Shown here one piece after another: positions 6,734 to 13,571 of a stretch of 64,000 bases of DNA (the first letter of the stretch is position 1; every line of letters begins with the position of its first letter). This stretch comes from Candidatus Krumholzibacteriota bacterium. Lineage in GTDB: Bacteria; Krumholzibacteriota; Krumholzibacteriia; JAJRXK01. The notes below the pieces were generated by a model. It saw only the letters and a list, made by a program, of their open reading frames with translations, made no database searches and was not told the origin of the DNA. The DNA is taken from the NCBI GenBank assembly GCA_029262065.1, contig JAJDAC010000046.1, forward strand, positions 1 through 64,000. The letters run 5' to 3'. A program made the position numbers and the translations under genes.

Positions 6734-7552
6734 GTGACTTTGACCAAGCCAGAGATCGACAGTTCGTTCACGACGGATGTAGCCAGGTTCTATGAGGCGA
6801 CTCTCGTCCCGTTGATTTTCCGGCCCTATGCGCGGGACCTGGCGGACCGAACCAAAGACCTCACACCGAGCGCGGTCCTGGAGGTTGCCTGTGGGACCGG
6901 AGTGGTGACTCGAGCCCTTGCCGAAAGTCTTCCTGACGACTGTGACATCGTTGCGACTGATCTGAATGACGCGATGGTGGCGCATGGTCAGCATGTCGGA
7001 ACGGCACGTTCGGTAACCTGGCGACAGGCAGACGTGATCGATCTTCCGTTTCCTGCGGACACCTTCGATGTCGTGGTGTGCCAGTTCTCGGTGATGTTCT
7101 TCCCCGACCGTGTGGCAGCATACCGCGAGATACGCCGCGTTCTTCGGCCCGGCGGTACGTTCCTGTTCAACGTCTGGAATAGCATTGAGCAGAACGAGTT
7201 CGCCGACGTGGTGACGAAGGCCGTGGGCACTCTCTATCCCGCCGACCCTCCAATCTTCCTGGCTCGGACACCTCACGGCCACGGCGCACCGGAGGAGATT
7301 GAGAGCGACCTGAAGGCGGCGGGTTTTGTGACGTGTGCTCTTGTCCAAAAGGAGGAGATCAGCGTGGCCGACGCCCCGGACGTCCCCGCCGTTGCGTATT
7401 GCCAAGGCACTCCTCTCCGCAATGAGATTCTGGCTCGAGATCCAGATGGACTCGAACGGGCCACCAGGGTTGCGACGGAAGCGCTGCGGTCGCGGTTCGG
7501 AGAAGGCGAGATCAAGGGTCGGATCAGTGGGGTGGTGGTGATCGCTAGCTAG
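6734..7552 (+). CDS. SAM-dependent class I methyltransferase
   Basis: A 272-residue methyltransferase. Motif I is VLEVACGTGVVTRAL (near residues 51-65), the acidic end of beta-2 is DIVATDLNDAMV, then ADVIDLPFPADTFDVVVCQF and the post-motif LRPGGTFLFNVWN. This is the Methyltransf_11/25 fold. Residues after 150 give the acceptor-binding region; the substrate cannot be inferred. The start is GTG 6734, with TTG 6740 as an alternative. The selenoprotein gene follows 118 bp downstream on the same strand; no functional link is evident. Confidence 0.88.
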   Translation: MTLTKPEIDSSFTTDVARFYEATLVPLIFRPYARDLADRTKDLTPSAVLEVACGTGVVTRALAESLPDDCDIVATDLNDAMVAHGQHVGTARSVTWRQADVIDLPFPADTFDVVVCQFSVMFFPDRVAAYREIRRVLRPGGTFLFNVWNSIEQNEFADVVTKAVGTLYPADPPIFLARTPHGHGAPEEIESDLKAAGFVTCALVQKEEISVADAPDVPAVAYCQGTPLRNEILARDPDGLERATRVATEALRSRFGEGEIKGRISGVVVIAS

Positions 7553-7670
7553 CAAGCGATTGCCGCTGCGCGCTTGTGTAGATGGCCGCGGCGTAGCAGA
7601 ATCGCGGGACACTATCCGGAGAGAAATACGACTTCTCACGATCGATGCACCCCGACATGGAGAGCGCGCG

Positions 7671-7922
7671 ATGGCTATCCGAATCGTCTACTGCGAGACC
7701 TGAGGTACGACCGCCAAAAAGGCAGCGAGTTTCGCTGCCCTCATCCGCAACACTCTGGGGAATCCCGTCGAGCTGGAAAAGGGGCGGCAAGGGCAATTCG
7801 ACATCGTCGTAGACGGCCAAACTGTCGTTTCCCGAAAGGGCGGACTGCTTGCCAAACTCTTGAATAGACCTTGGCCAAGCGAGGAGGACGTCGTAGCGGC
7901 TGTACGCGACGCGGTACAGTAG
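7671..7922 (+). CDS. SelW-like (Rdx family) selenoprotein with in-frame TGA as Sec
   Basis: Read with TGA 7701-7703 as selenocysteine, the frame from ATG 7671 to TAG 7920 gives 83 residues beginning MAIRIVYCETUGTTAKKAA. Cys8 and Sec11 form the CxxU redox motif of SelW/SelT/SelH (Rdx) proteins. The part after the TGA keeps family features: GQFDIVVDGQTVVSRKGG and a final PSEEDVVAAVRDAV helix. GGAGA lies 7 nt before the ATG. A bacterial-type SECIS hairpin follows the TGA. The product is a small cytoplasmic thioredoxin-fold protein, probably a thiol oxidoreductase. Standard gene calling would miss it, because the TGA leaves a 10-codon frame. Decoding needs selA, selB, selC and selD, which are not in this window. 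Confidence 0.88.
7701..7739 (+). promoter_or_regulatory. Bacterial SECIS element (UGA plus downstream hairpin)
   Basis: Seventeen bases after the TGA a perfect 7-bp stem, GGCAGCG (7721-7727) with CGCTGCC (7733-7739), encloses the loop AGTTT. The loop starts 24 nt after the TGA and has G as its second base. Known bSECIS elements have the apical loop about 16-37 nt from the UGA and a G among the first two loop bases. The hairpin lies inside the coding region, as in bacteria, and would bind SelB. Confidence 0.8.
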
Positions 7923-7974
7923 ATCGTGGGCGGAGGCCAGATAACAAAGTCACGTCAGGTGCAGGGGAAACGTC

Positions 7975-8367
7975 GTGCAAATACTCCCTAGAGCATTGGC
8001 CGGCCTGAGCGGACTGCTTTTGCTCGTGGATGCCTATCTTCATTCCACGGGAACTGCTGCGGTCCGGGAAGCGCTAACCGGAGACCAGGTTCCAGAGTTC
8101 TTTGCCCATGCTCTTCCGATCATCTGGCTATTCTTCTCCTGGCATCTGGTGGCCATGGCGGCGCCGTTGCTGTGGGCTTCCATAACCAACCCTTCCTGGT
8201 TCTTGCCAGCCACGTTCTTCTGCGGGTTGGTGGCGCTCGGCGATTTTTTTTGGGTGTATAGCGCTGCGGGTTGGTTCCCTGGTACCGTTGTCCTGTTCTT
8301 GGTCGTGGCGGCGCTCGGGGCTACCACCATTGTTCTGGCCCGAGGGAGAAGTGCGACTGCCACCTAA
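7975..8367 (+). CDS. Small four-helix membrane protein
   Basis: A 130-residue protein starting at GTG 7975, 52 bp after the selenoprotein gene. It has four hydrophobic segments: residues 6-20, 45-65, 75-97 and 101-122, with short loops and no catalytic motif. The stop TAA is part of ACCTAAC (8362-8368), an attC-like left core. I do not recognise a family. An inner-membrane protein of unknown function. Confidence 0.7.
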   Translation: MQILPRALAGLSGLLLLVDAYLHSTGTAAVREALTGDQVPEFFAHALPIIWLFFSWHLVAMAAPLLWASITNPSWFLPATFFCGLVALGDFFWVYSAAGWFPGTVVLFLVVAALGATTIVLARGRSATAT

Positions 8368-8453
8368 CATGTCGCTCAGCTGGACATCGGCATGCTGTGC
8401 GCGCCACTGAGTTGCTGTAGGGGTATCATGGTCGGCAGCTCCCTGGGTCACCG

Positions 8454-9071
8454 GTGTTCGCAGCTGATGCCTTGTCCGCTAGCCAGTCGGAGCTGGATGT
8501 GGAAAGTGAATTTCCCCTCGGTGCGCAGATCATGGCCCTCGCGGCGGGGGGCTTGCTCGTGGTGTGTGTTCCGCTACTGATTCTTGAGATTTCGATGATC
8601 AGATGCTTCCAAGCTTTCTTCTTCGGGCACGGGTTGGTTCTGTATTCGGCGACGCGCAAACTGGACCACGCCAGCTGGCGTGTCCCAGGGACCAGGGTCA
8701 CGACCAAACATGGTGTTTTTGTGTTCCTGGGTCCGAACCGCCTACTGTTTCGGGGGACGTTCACGGCCGACGGTCGACGTGAGAAGATCTCGACCCTGGC
8801 CAAGGGCATGGTCACGCTCAAGGGCGACCTCGCCGAGACTACAGTCCGGGTTCCGCTGTATATGTTCCTTCTTCCGCTCTCGATTGCGCTCATATGGTTT
8901 GTCTTCGTACTCTTCGGAACAAGCGTTGGGGTGGCGGCCAAGGGTGCGTTGCTTCTCCCAGGAGCTTTGTTCATTGCGTTTGTGACCCGACAGACCGCGC
9001 GGTCCGAAATGCGTCAGGTTTCAGCGTTGATCGGCGACCTCGACTCACTGATCGGCAAGGACGTTGGCTAA
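8454..9071 (+). CDS. Membrane protein of unknown function
   Basis: A 205-residue protein from GTG 8454. One hydrophobic segment spans residues 27-48. A soluble strand-rich central part (residues 60-130, including GVFVFLGPNRLLFRGTFTAD) could form a small barrel. Two more membrane segments follow at about 132-150 and 155-175. The short C-terminus is basic. The TAA stop lies inside the GGCTAAC core of an eroded attC (9066). No family recognised. Confidence 0.65.
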   Translation: MFAADALSASQSELDVESEFPLGAQIMALAAGGLLVVCVPLLILEISMIRCFQAFFFGHGLVLYSATRKLDHASWRVPGTRVTTKHGVFVFLGPNRLLFRGTFTADGRREKISTLAKGMVTLKGDLAETTVRVPLYMFLLPLSIALIWFVFVLFGTSVGVAAKGALLLPGALFIAFVTRQTARSEMRQVSALIGDLDSLIGKDVG

Positions 9072-9209
9072 CAAGACGATCAGCCAGACCGCGGTGCTTG
9101 TCACCCCGGTTGCATGGACGTCATACTGGATGGCTCTTGCGTGCATTGAATCGATCGCCGGGTGCACCTTTCTAAGAACCTCTCTGCCGATAGTCAGGTG
9201 GACTTATGT
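9066..9209 (+). other. Eroded attC site
   Basis: GGCTAAC (9066-9072) is followed by an arm matching the array's family (AAGACGATCAGCCAGACCGC then CTTGTCACCCCGGTTGC). The right half is no longer recognisable except for CTTATGT at 9203-9209, a plausible worn GTTATG core. That core contains the ATG of the next gene. Confidence 0.55.
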
Positions 9210-9763
9210 TGCGAATCCGGATCTTCGCCGTTGCAATGCCGTTGGCCATGCTTGGGTGCGCAACGCTCGGACCTGGGCCTGAGGCGGGTCCCTTCGAGAT
9301 CGCTGCCCGAGTAGCAGATGCCTTTGATCGTGGCGACGACGATACAATCGTGTCGTTGTTTTTTACCCCATCTCAGAAGCCCGCGTACAAGCTGGAGGAG
9401 CGCAATGAGCGCCTGGCGCGAGGACTGGCCGTATTTCGGAAACATCTCGGGTCAACCACCGGAGAGCGAGCCCCGTTTGCTGGAACTGACACATACGTAT
9501 TGAGCCTCAAGGTCGCGAGCGACGACTTCTGGCAGCCCCTGGAGAAAAACGGTGAGTTTGCGCAGGTCAGTCTTCTGGTTGAGTACAAAAAGGCTGGCCC
9601 GGGGTGCATGCAGCTCTCATTCTACCGACACCGCAACGCTTGGAACCTACGGAATCTGTCCTTCGGGTTTCCGGGGTCCGTGGATGGCGCGATAGAACGG
9701 ATGAGCCCACTCTCAAATGAGCTCTTTCAGGTGATGGTCGAGAAGCCGGCGCCCAGCATCTGA
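9206..9763 (+). CDS. Lipoprotein of unknown function
   Basis: A 185-residue protein with the lipoprotein signal MLRIRIFAVAMPLAMLGC; Cys18 follows the lipobox AMLG. Residues 34-60 hold an NTF2-like start (IAARVADAFDRGDDDTIVSL). The rest is amphipathic, with a central EFAQVSLLVEYKKAG strand region. Anchored in the periplasm or outer membrane. The gene starts inside the eroded attC right core. A GTTACAG core lies 21 bp after its stop (9784-9790), perhaps the last trace of its own attC. Confidence 0.65.
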   Translation: MLRIRIFAVAMPLAMLGCATLGPGPEAGPFEIAARVADAFDRGDDDTIVSLFFTPSQKPAYKLEERNERLARGLAVFRKHLGSTTGERAPFAGTDTYVLSLKVASDDFWQPLEKNGEFAQVSLLVEYKKAGPGCMQLSFYRHRNAWNLRNLSFGFPGSVDGAIERMSPLSNELFQVMVEKPAPSI

Positions 9764-9806
9764 GCCTTGCGCTCGTCGCCAGCCGTTACAGCAGACGGAA
9801 AATCAC

Positions 9807-10604
9807 ATGCAGAAACTGCCAAGGTCCATATTCATTTCTCATGGTGGTGGCCCGTTGCCGTTGTTGGGAGACGAACGGCATCATGAAATGTTGGTCTGTC
9901 TGAAAGATCTTGCGGCCGCCATTCCTAGACCCGACGCGATAGTAGTGGTCAGCGCCCATTGGGAAGAAAAGCGCCCTACGATTACGGCGGCACGCAATCC
10001 ATCGCTGATCTATGACTACTCCGGATTCCCTGCGGAGTCCTATGAAATCAAATACCCGTGCGTGGGCGAGCCCGCTTTGGCAGATGAGATATTTCATCTG
10101 TTCACGGCAAGATACATCGATGCAGGATTAGATGAAGAAAGGGGTCTCGATCACGGCGCTTTCGTTCCGCTTAAGAACATGTATCCCGAGGCCGACAGTC
10201 CGTGTGTGCAGGTATCTCTGGTAGATACACTGGATCCGTCCACACACATTGAAGTTGGGCGGGCGCTCGGGAGCCTTCACAAGCGGAACGTGGTGGTTAT
10301 TGGGTCAGGTTTCTCTTTTCACAATGTGAGGGCGTTCTTCGCGCCTGATGGATCTGAGGGCGATCGGCTCAATGAGGCGTTTGAAGAGTGGTTGCAGGCC
10401 GCATGCAGCGGCAGCCATTATTCAGAAGAACAACGGTATGAATTGTTGGCCCGATGGAGCGACGCCCCAGGAGCTCGCTACTGTCACCCGAGAGAAGAAC
10501 ACCTTCTACCACTGCATGTGTGTTACGGGTTGGCGCGAAGCCCCTGCACCAAACGTATGGAACTCACCATCATGAACAAGAAGTCGAGCATGTATGTGTG
10601 GTGA
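9807..10604 (+). CDS. LigB-type extradiol ring-cleavage dioxygenase (YgiD-like)
   Basis: A 265-residue protein of the class III extradiol dioxygenase family (4,5-DOPA dioxygenase type). Metal and active-site histidines are visible in IFISHGGGPLPLL (near residue 12), VVVSAHWEEKRP (near 50), ERGLDHGAFVPLKNMYPEAD (near 119) and PREEHLLPLHVCYG (near 236). It would use Fe(II) or Zn and O2 to open catechol-type rings. The start ATG 9807 directly follows the trace of an attC core. The C-terminal 15 residues (SSMYVW end) differ from the family. Confidence 0.88.
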   Translation: MQKLPRSIFISHGGGPLPLLGDERHHEMLVCLKDLAAAIPRPDAIVVVSAHWEEKRPTITAARNPSLIYDYSGFPAESYEIKYPCVGEPALADEIFHLFTARYIDAGLDEERGLDHGAFVPLKNMYPEADSPCVQVSLVDTLDPSTHIEVGRALGSLHKRNVVVIGSGFSFHNVRAFFAPDGSEGDRLNEAFEEWLQAACSGSHYSEEQRYELLARWSDAPGARYCHPREEHLLPLHVCYGLARSPCTKRMELTIMNKKSSMYVW

Positions 10605-10652
10605 TCCGAATGCCAACCAATCGTTGCAGCGGGCATGTGAACCGTCGAACCC

Positions 10653-11072
10653 ATGAGCAAGATCTTCTTCTACGGCCTGTTCATGGATCGGTCTCTTCTC
10701 GCTGAGAAGGGTCTTCACCCGGAGATTGTCGGGCCAGCAGTGTTACCCGACTACCGCATCCACATTGGCGACCGAGCAACATTGCTGCCATCCGCTTCGA
10801 GTCGCGCCTTTGGAATCGTGATGGAACTCGCCGACCAGGAAGTCCGTGCGCTCTACTCGGAACCGAGCGTTCGCGAGTACACAAGAGAACGCGTACAGGT
10901 GGAGCTGTTGGACGCAAACGAAGCTGTCGAAGTGTACTGCTACAACCTTCCGCGCGAGTTGGGCCTGGCCGGAGCCAATCCCGCGTACGCGATCCAGCTA
11001 GCCCAGTTGGCTGCGGTGCTGCAGTTCGATTCGGCATACGTGGAAGAAATCGTTGCGTTCGGCGAGTCGTAG
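10653..11072 (+). CDS. Gamma-glutamylcyclotransferase-like (AIG2/GGCT fold) protein
   Basis: A 139-residue protein that opens with MSKIFFYGLFMDRSLL, the substrate-binding YGxxM-type loop of the GGCT/AIG2 fold. The pattern continues with ASSRAFGIVMELADQEVRAL, then EPSVREYTRERVQVEL. Members cyclise gamma-glutamyl amines or act on related amides. The catalytic Glu is probably in the middle segment and is not assigned here. Single gene; substrate unknown. Confidence 0.75.
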   Translation: MSKIFFYGLFMDRSLLAEKGLHPEIVGPAVLPDYRIHIGDRATLLPSASSRAFGIVMELADQEVRALYSEPSVREYTRERVQVELLDANEAVEVYCYNLPRELGLAGANPAYAIQLAQLAAVLQFDSAYVEEIVAFGES

Positions 11073-11219
11073 TGGCCCCACTGCCTAGGGGCGGCGTTCG
11101 CCATCGACTACTGGGGAAAGGGTACAGTGAGGTCAGTTTGGCCGCCTCAAGGAATTGATTGAGCGGGCCGGCCACCTTATGATTGTGCAGCGTCCCCAGG
11201 ACTCCCACAGGGGTAGAAC

Positions 11220-11846
11220 ATGAACACAAGCAGATTGCTGAGACGGCTTCCGCTAGTCGGCCTTTGCTTCGCTTTGAGTTGTCTTGTGGAGGCGACTCCG
11301 AGCTATTCCCCACTCCATGCAGAACAGATTTCGGAGTCGTCTGTAGCACAGAGTGACTCGTCGGGCGGTGCACCTCAGGAGACCCTTGACCTGGCGGCGC
11401 TATCACCCGAAAGGCGTTTCGATTTCCTTGTCGGCACATGGGACATACTCGTCGATGACAAGATCGTCGGAGTAGCCACGTTTACGAAAATCATCGAGGG
11501 GACAGCCCTTGAACAAGAAGAGGTGTATTTCCAGAATGGTACCTCGTCGAAGGCTTTGATCAGTTACGCCTACCGTGAGCAGAAGAAGTGGATTCAATCA
11601 TGGATAGACATATGGGGCTTTCATCTGGTCTCGAAAGGTGGTCTTGAGGGGAACGCGATGGTGCTCTATACCACGACAAGGTATTTCGAGGACGCGGTTG
11701 AAGCCCAGGTGCTTGCTCGTCAGATTTTCTCGGACGTAACGGAGGCGGGTTTCCAGTACGCGTGGGAGATTTCTCAAGACGAGGGCAAGACGTGGACCTT
11801 CAACAATGGATCGTACTACGCGCGCAGAGAAGTTCGAGGGCGTTGA
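11220..11846 (+). CDS. Exported DUF1579-like protein
   Basis: A 208-residue protein with a signal peptide (about residues 1-34). The mature part has the FDFLVGTWDILVDDK opening typical of DUF1579-like beta-barrel proteins, then repeated strand pairs (VGVATFTKIIEGTALEQEE, SKALISYAYREQKKWIQSWI) and the end FNNGSYYARRE. A lipocalin-like fold is probable. Role unknown; periplasmic or secreted. No operon partner. Confidence 0.7.
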   Translation: MNTSRLLRRLPLVGLCFALSCLVEATPSYSPLHAEQISESSVAQSDSSGGAPQETLDLAALSPERRFDFLVGTWDILVDDKIVGVATFTKIIEGTALEQEEVYFQNGTSSKALISYAYREQKKWIQSWIDIWGFHLVSKGGLEGNAMVLYTTTRYFEDAVEAQVLARQIFSDVTEAGFQYAWEISQDEGKTWTFNNGSYYARREVRGR

Positions 11847-11882
11847 TGGCCGCGAGGCCTGACCAGCCAAGAGGGAACATGC

Positions 11883-12497
11883 ATGACCATGATTTTCAGG
11901 TGTGAGTATCGATTTCGAGATTATTCCGGTTACGACAACGATACGCTGAAGGAGCTTGTTGAGAAACTATTTCACCTTGGATATTCATCCCCACCAGATC
12001 GGGTCGAGGTAGTTGAATATCAAGAAGTGATCAATGAGCACGAACCCGATGAGCCCGTGGAAATCGATTCGAAGATACTGGAAGCAACTCTGGAAGAGTG
12101 CATCGAACAGATAGGAAGAGTTGGTGCGAATCGCACAGCCATCAAGTTTCAACACTCAGCAGGTGATAGCCCCGACAAGAGATTCCTTCTCAATGCGACC
12201 ACCGGGCTATACAACGAATTGATAGGGTTGGCCGACAAGTACCGCCTGGAGAGTGGGAACGAATGGGGGCATGCTTTGTACTATCCCCTTTCGGTGGGTA
12301 TGGGTATTGATGGCTATGAAGGATCGCGACCGCGGTGGCGACCACGCATTACAATAGGAGGGGATGGCTATGTTCCCAGTTCCGATGATTTTGCAGATTA
12401 TCTGCTGAAGAATAGTAATCGACTGCAAGAACTAGCAAGCATGGCGAGAGAAATATTCAAGACTGAAATTGATCCTGTAATGGTGTACCTCGGCTAG
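11883..12497 (+). CDS. Hypothetical protein, AT-richer than its surroundings
   Basis: A 204-residue soluble protein with no family I recognise. Acidic N-terminal half (VEVVEYQEVINEHEPDEPVE), a helical middle, and a Gly/Pro-rich segment (GMGIDGYEGSRPRWRPRITI). Codon use is visibly AT-richer than that of the neighbours, which fits a recent arrival. The stop is followed at once by TCAACC and CATCGTTGCATCGG, reminiscent of the left half of an attC. Confidence 0.6.
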   Translation: MTMIFRCEYRFRDYSGYDNDTLKELVEKLFHLGYSSPPDRVEVVEYQEVINEHEPDEPVEIDSKILEATLEECIEQIGRVGANRTAIKFQHSAGDSPDKRFLLNATTGLYNELIGLADKYRLESGNEWGHALYYPLSVGMGIDGYEGSRPRWRPRITIGGDGYVPSSDDFADYLLKNSNRLQELASMAREIFKTEIDPVMVYLG

Positions 12498-12552
12498 CTC
12501 AACCGACCCATCGTTGCATCGGTACCACTATCATGGCTTTCGAGGAGTTGCG

Positions 12553-12879
12553 ATGGCCGACCCTTACGCATCCGTCAAAGCCCACTTCGAGAATGTCGCT
12601 GGCGTAACCGTCAATGCTGGACGCGGAGCCCAGGGCCTCAAGGTGGGCAAGAAGATGTTTGCTATGTTTGCCAAAGGGGATCTACTCCTCAAATTGCCGC
12701 CGGAGCGGGTCGATGCACTGACCGCCGCCGGGCGCGGTCTGCCCTACGATCCGGGAACCGGCAAGGTGATGAAGAACTACGTGTTGATTCCGGCGGCCAA
12801 GAAGCGCTCCTGGATCAAGCTGTGTGAAGAGGCGGCAGCAGCGGCGGATGCCGCAGCCGCTGCAAGGCATTCACGATAG
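12553..12879 (+). CDS. TfoX N-terminal domain/YjbR-type small protein
   Basis: A 108-residue protein. MADPYASVKAHFENVAGVTV, then GLKVGKKMFAMFAKGDLLLK and LPPERVDALTAAGRGLPYDP match the TfoX_N/MmcQ-YjbR fold, and residues 80-95 (YVLIPAAKKRSWIKL) the closing helix. The C-terminal run is Ala-rich. ATG 12553 is chosen because the fold starts there. TfoX_N proteins are small and usually of unknown role; the DNA-uptake role of TfoX itself should not be transferred. Confidence 0.8.
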   Translation: MADPYASVKAHFENVAGVTVNAGRGAQGLKVGKKMFAMFAKGDLLLKLPPERVDALTAAGRGLPYDPGTGKVMKNYVLIPAAKKRSWIKLCEEAAAAADAAAAARHSR

Positions 12880-12916
12880 GCCGTCAGGCCACATCAATCA
12901 GGCGGTGGCGCTTTGA

Positions 12917-13147
12917 CTATCCGGCGTGTCGTACTGGCTCTTGACCGGAGCGATGCTCTTTGCGGCCGAATCGCCAATGAAGACTTTGGTGAAACATGTC
13001 AACGAAACTCCGGACGCTCCCTCCGAGGGTTCTGAGTTGATTATTCCTCCCGAGCTAGACGCTCTGGTGCTGCAGTGCCTGGCAAAAGACCCCGCGAATC
13101 GTCCGAGCAGCGCGGAAGAGCTGTCGGCCAGGCTAAGTACGTTGTAA
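12917..13147 (+). pseudogene. C-terminal fragment of a Ser/Thr protein kinase
   Basis: About 75 residues match the last part of PknB-type kinase domains: SYWLLTGAMLFAAESPMKTL, then VKHVNETPDAPSEGSE and ELDALVLQCLAKDPANRP, ending at the kinase C-lobe. The N-lobe, HRD and DFG motifs are absent and a TGA lies in frame just upstream. It is a remnant, not derived from the intact kinase at 13572, whose C-lobe sequence is different. It may be scar DNA from an insertion or deletion. Confidence 0.75.
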
Positions 13148-13491
13148 CGGACAATGTTGTTTCAACGGCTTTGAGCGAAATACTTCCAACGTTGCCCCAA
13201 CCCGCATCGACCGCGGATCGGTATGGAGTAGGATTCGTGATCATTCATCGCGGCACTCTCCGTAACTGGTTCTTGCTGGACTGGTGGGAGCACGAAGACA
13301 TCTTGTGCCATAAGCTGTTCTCATCACCCTTGAATGATATGGCTTCCATTACCGCTGAAGATAGTGCGGCCACTGCTTGCGTTCATGAGCTCAAGATCAT
13401 CAACTTCGAAACTGAAGTGTGGATAGACACCGCGCTTGGTAAAGATGGTGATCGAGATTTTAGCAACTACCTGGACCAAACGCTGACGTGA
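13075..13491 (+). CDS. Hypothetical protein of a kind common in cassettes; start uncertain
   Basis: Residues from about 35 on look real: YGVGFVIIHRGTLRNWFLLD, then WWEHEDILCHKLF and HELKIINFETEVWIDTALGK. This resembles small hypothetical proteins often found in integron cassettes (WW-x-ILC and W-ID-TxL motifs). The first 20-30 residues read through the kinase remnant in another frame and are unlikely to be native. No ATG occurs between 13100 and 13330 in frame; TTG 13171 is the other candidate. The gene may have lost its own 5' end. Confidence 0.55.
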   Translation: MPGKRPRESSEQRGRAVGQAKYVVTDNVVSTALSEILPTLPQPASTADRYGVGFVIIHRGTLRNWFLLDWWEHEDILCHKLFSSPLNDMASITAEDSAATACVHELKIINFETEVWIDTALGKDGDRDFSNYLDQTLT

Positions 13492-13571
13492 TACTGTCTG
13501 GAAGGAGAATCTCGTCAGGGTCCGCGGCCGCCGACCCATTTTCCGTGGACCCATGCGTTTTAGGATGAGCC

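Larger units (their letters stand above)
41..9209 (+). mobile_element. Integron gene-cassette array, decaying toward its right end
   Basis: Successive small + strand genes are separated by imperfect inverted repeats of about 100-135 bp that open with a TAAC core (R'') and close with a GTTA core (R'), the anatomy of attC sites. Six are clear (41, 702, 1417, 2327, 2999, 4295). The sites at 702-4426 share inner arms: TTGTCACGCCG on the left and mostly GCGCCAA on the right. Eroded sites follow at 3652, 5199, 6683, 8362 and 9066. The similarity of the sites suggests a long-resident array rather than a mobile one. No integrase or attI is present; the orientation places any intI left of the window. 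The right boundary is gradual and approximate. Confidence 0.85.

Noticed and set aside
41-9209. Insertion sequence or transposon ends at the repeats
   Set aside because: No transposase and no target-site duplications; the repeats fit attC sites instead.
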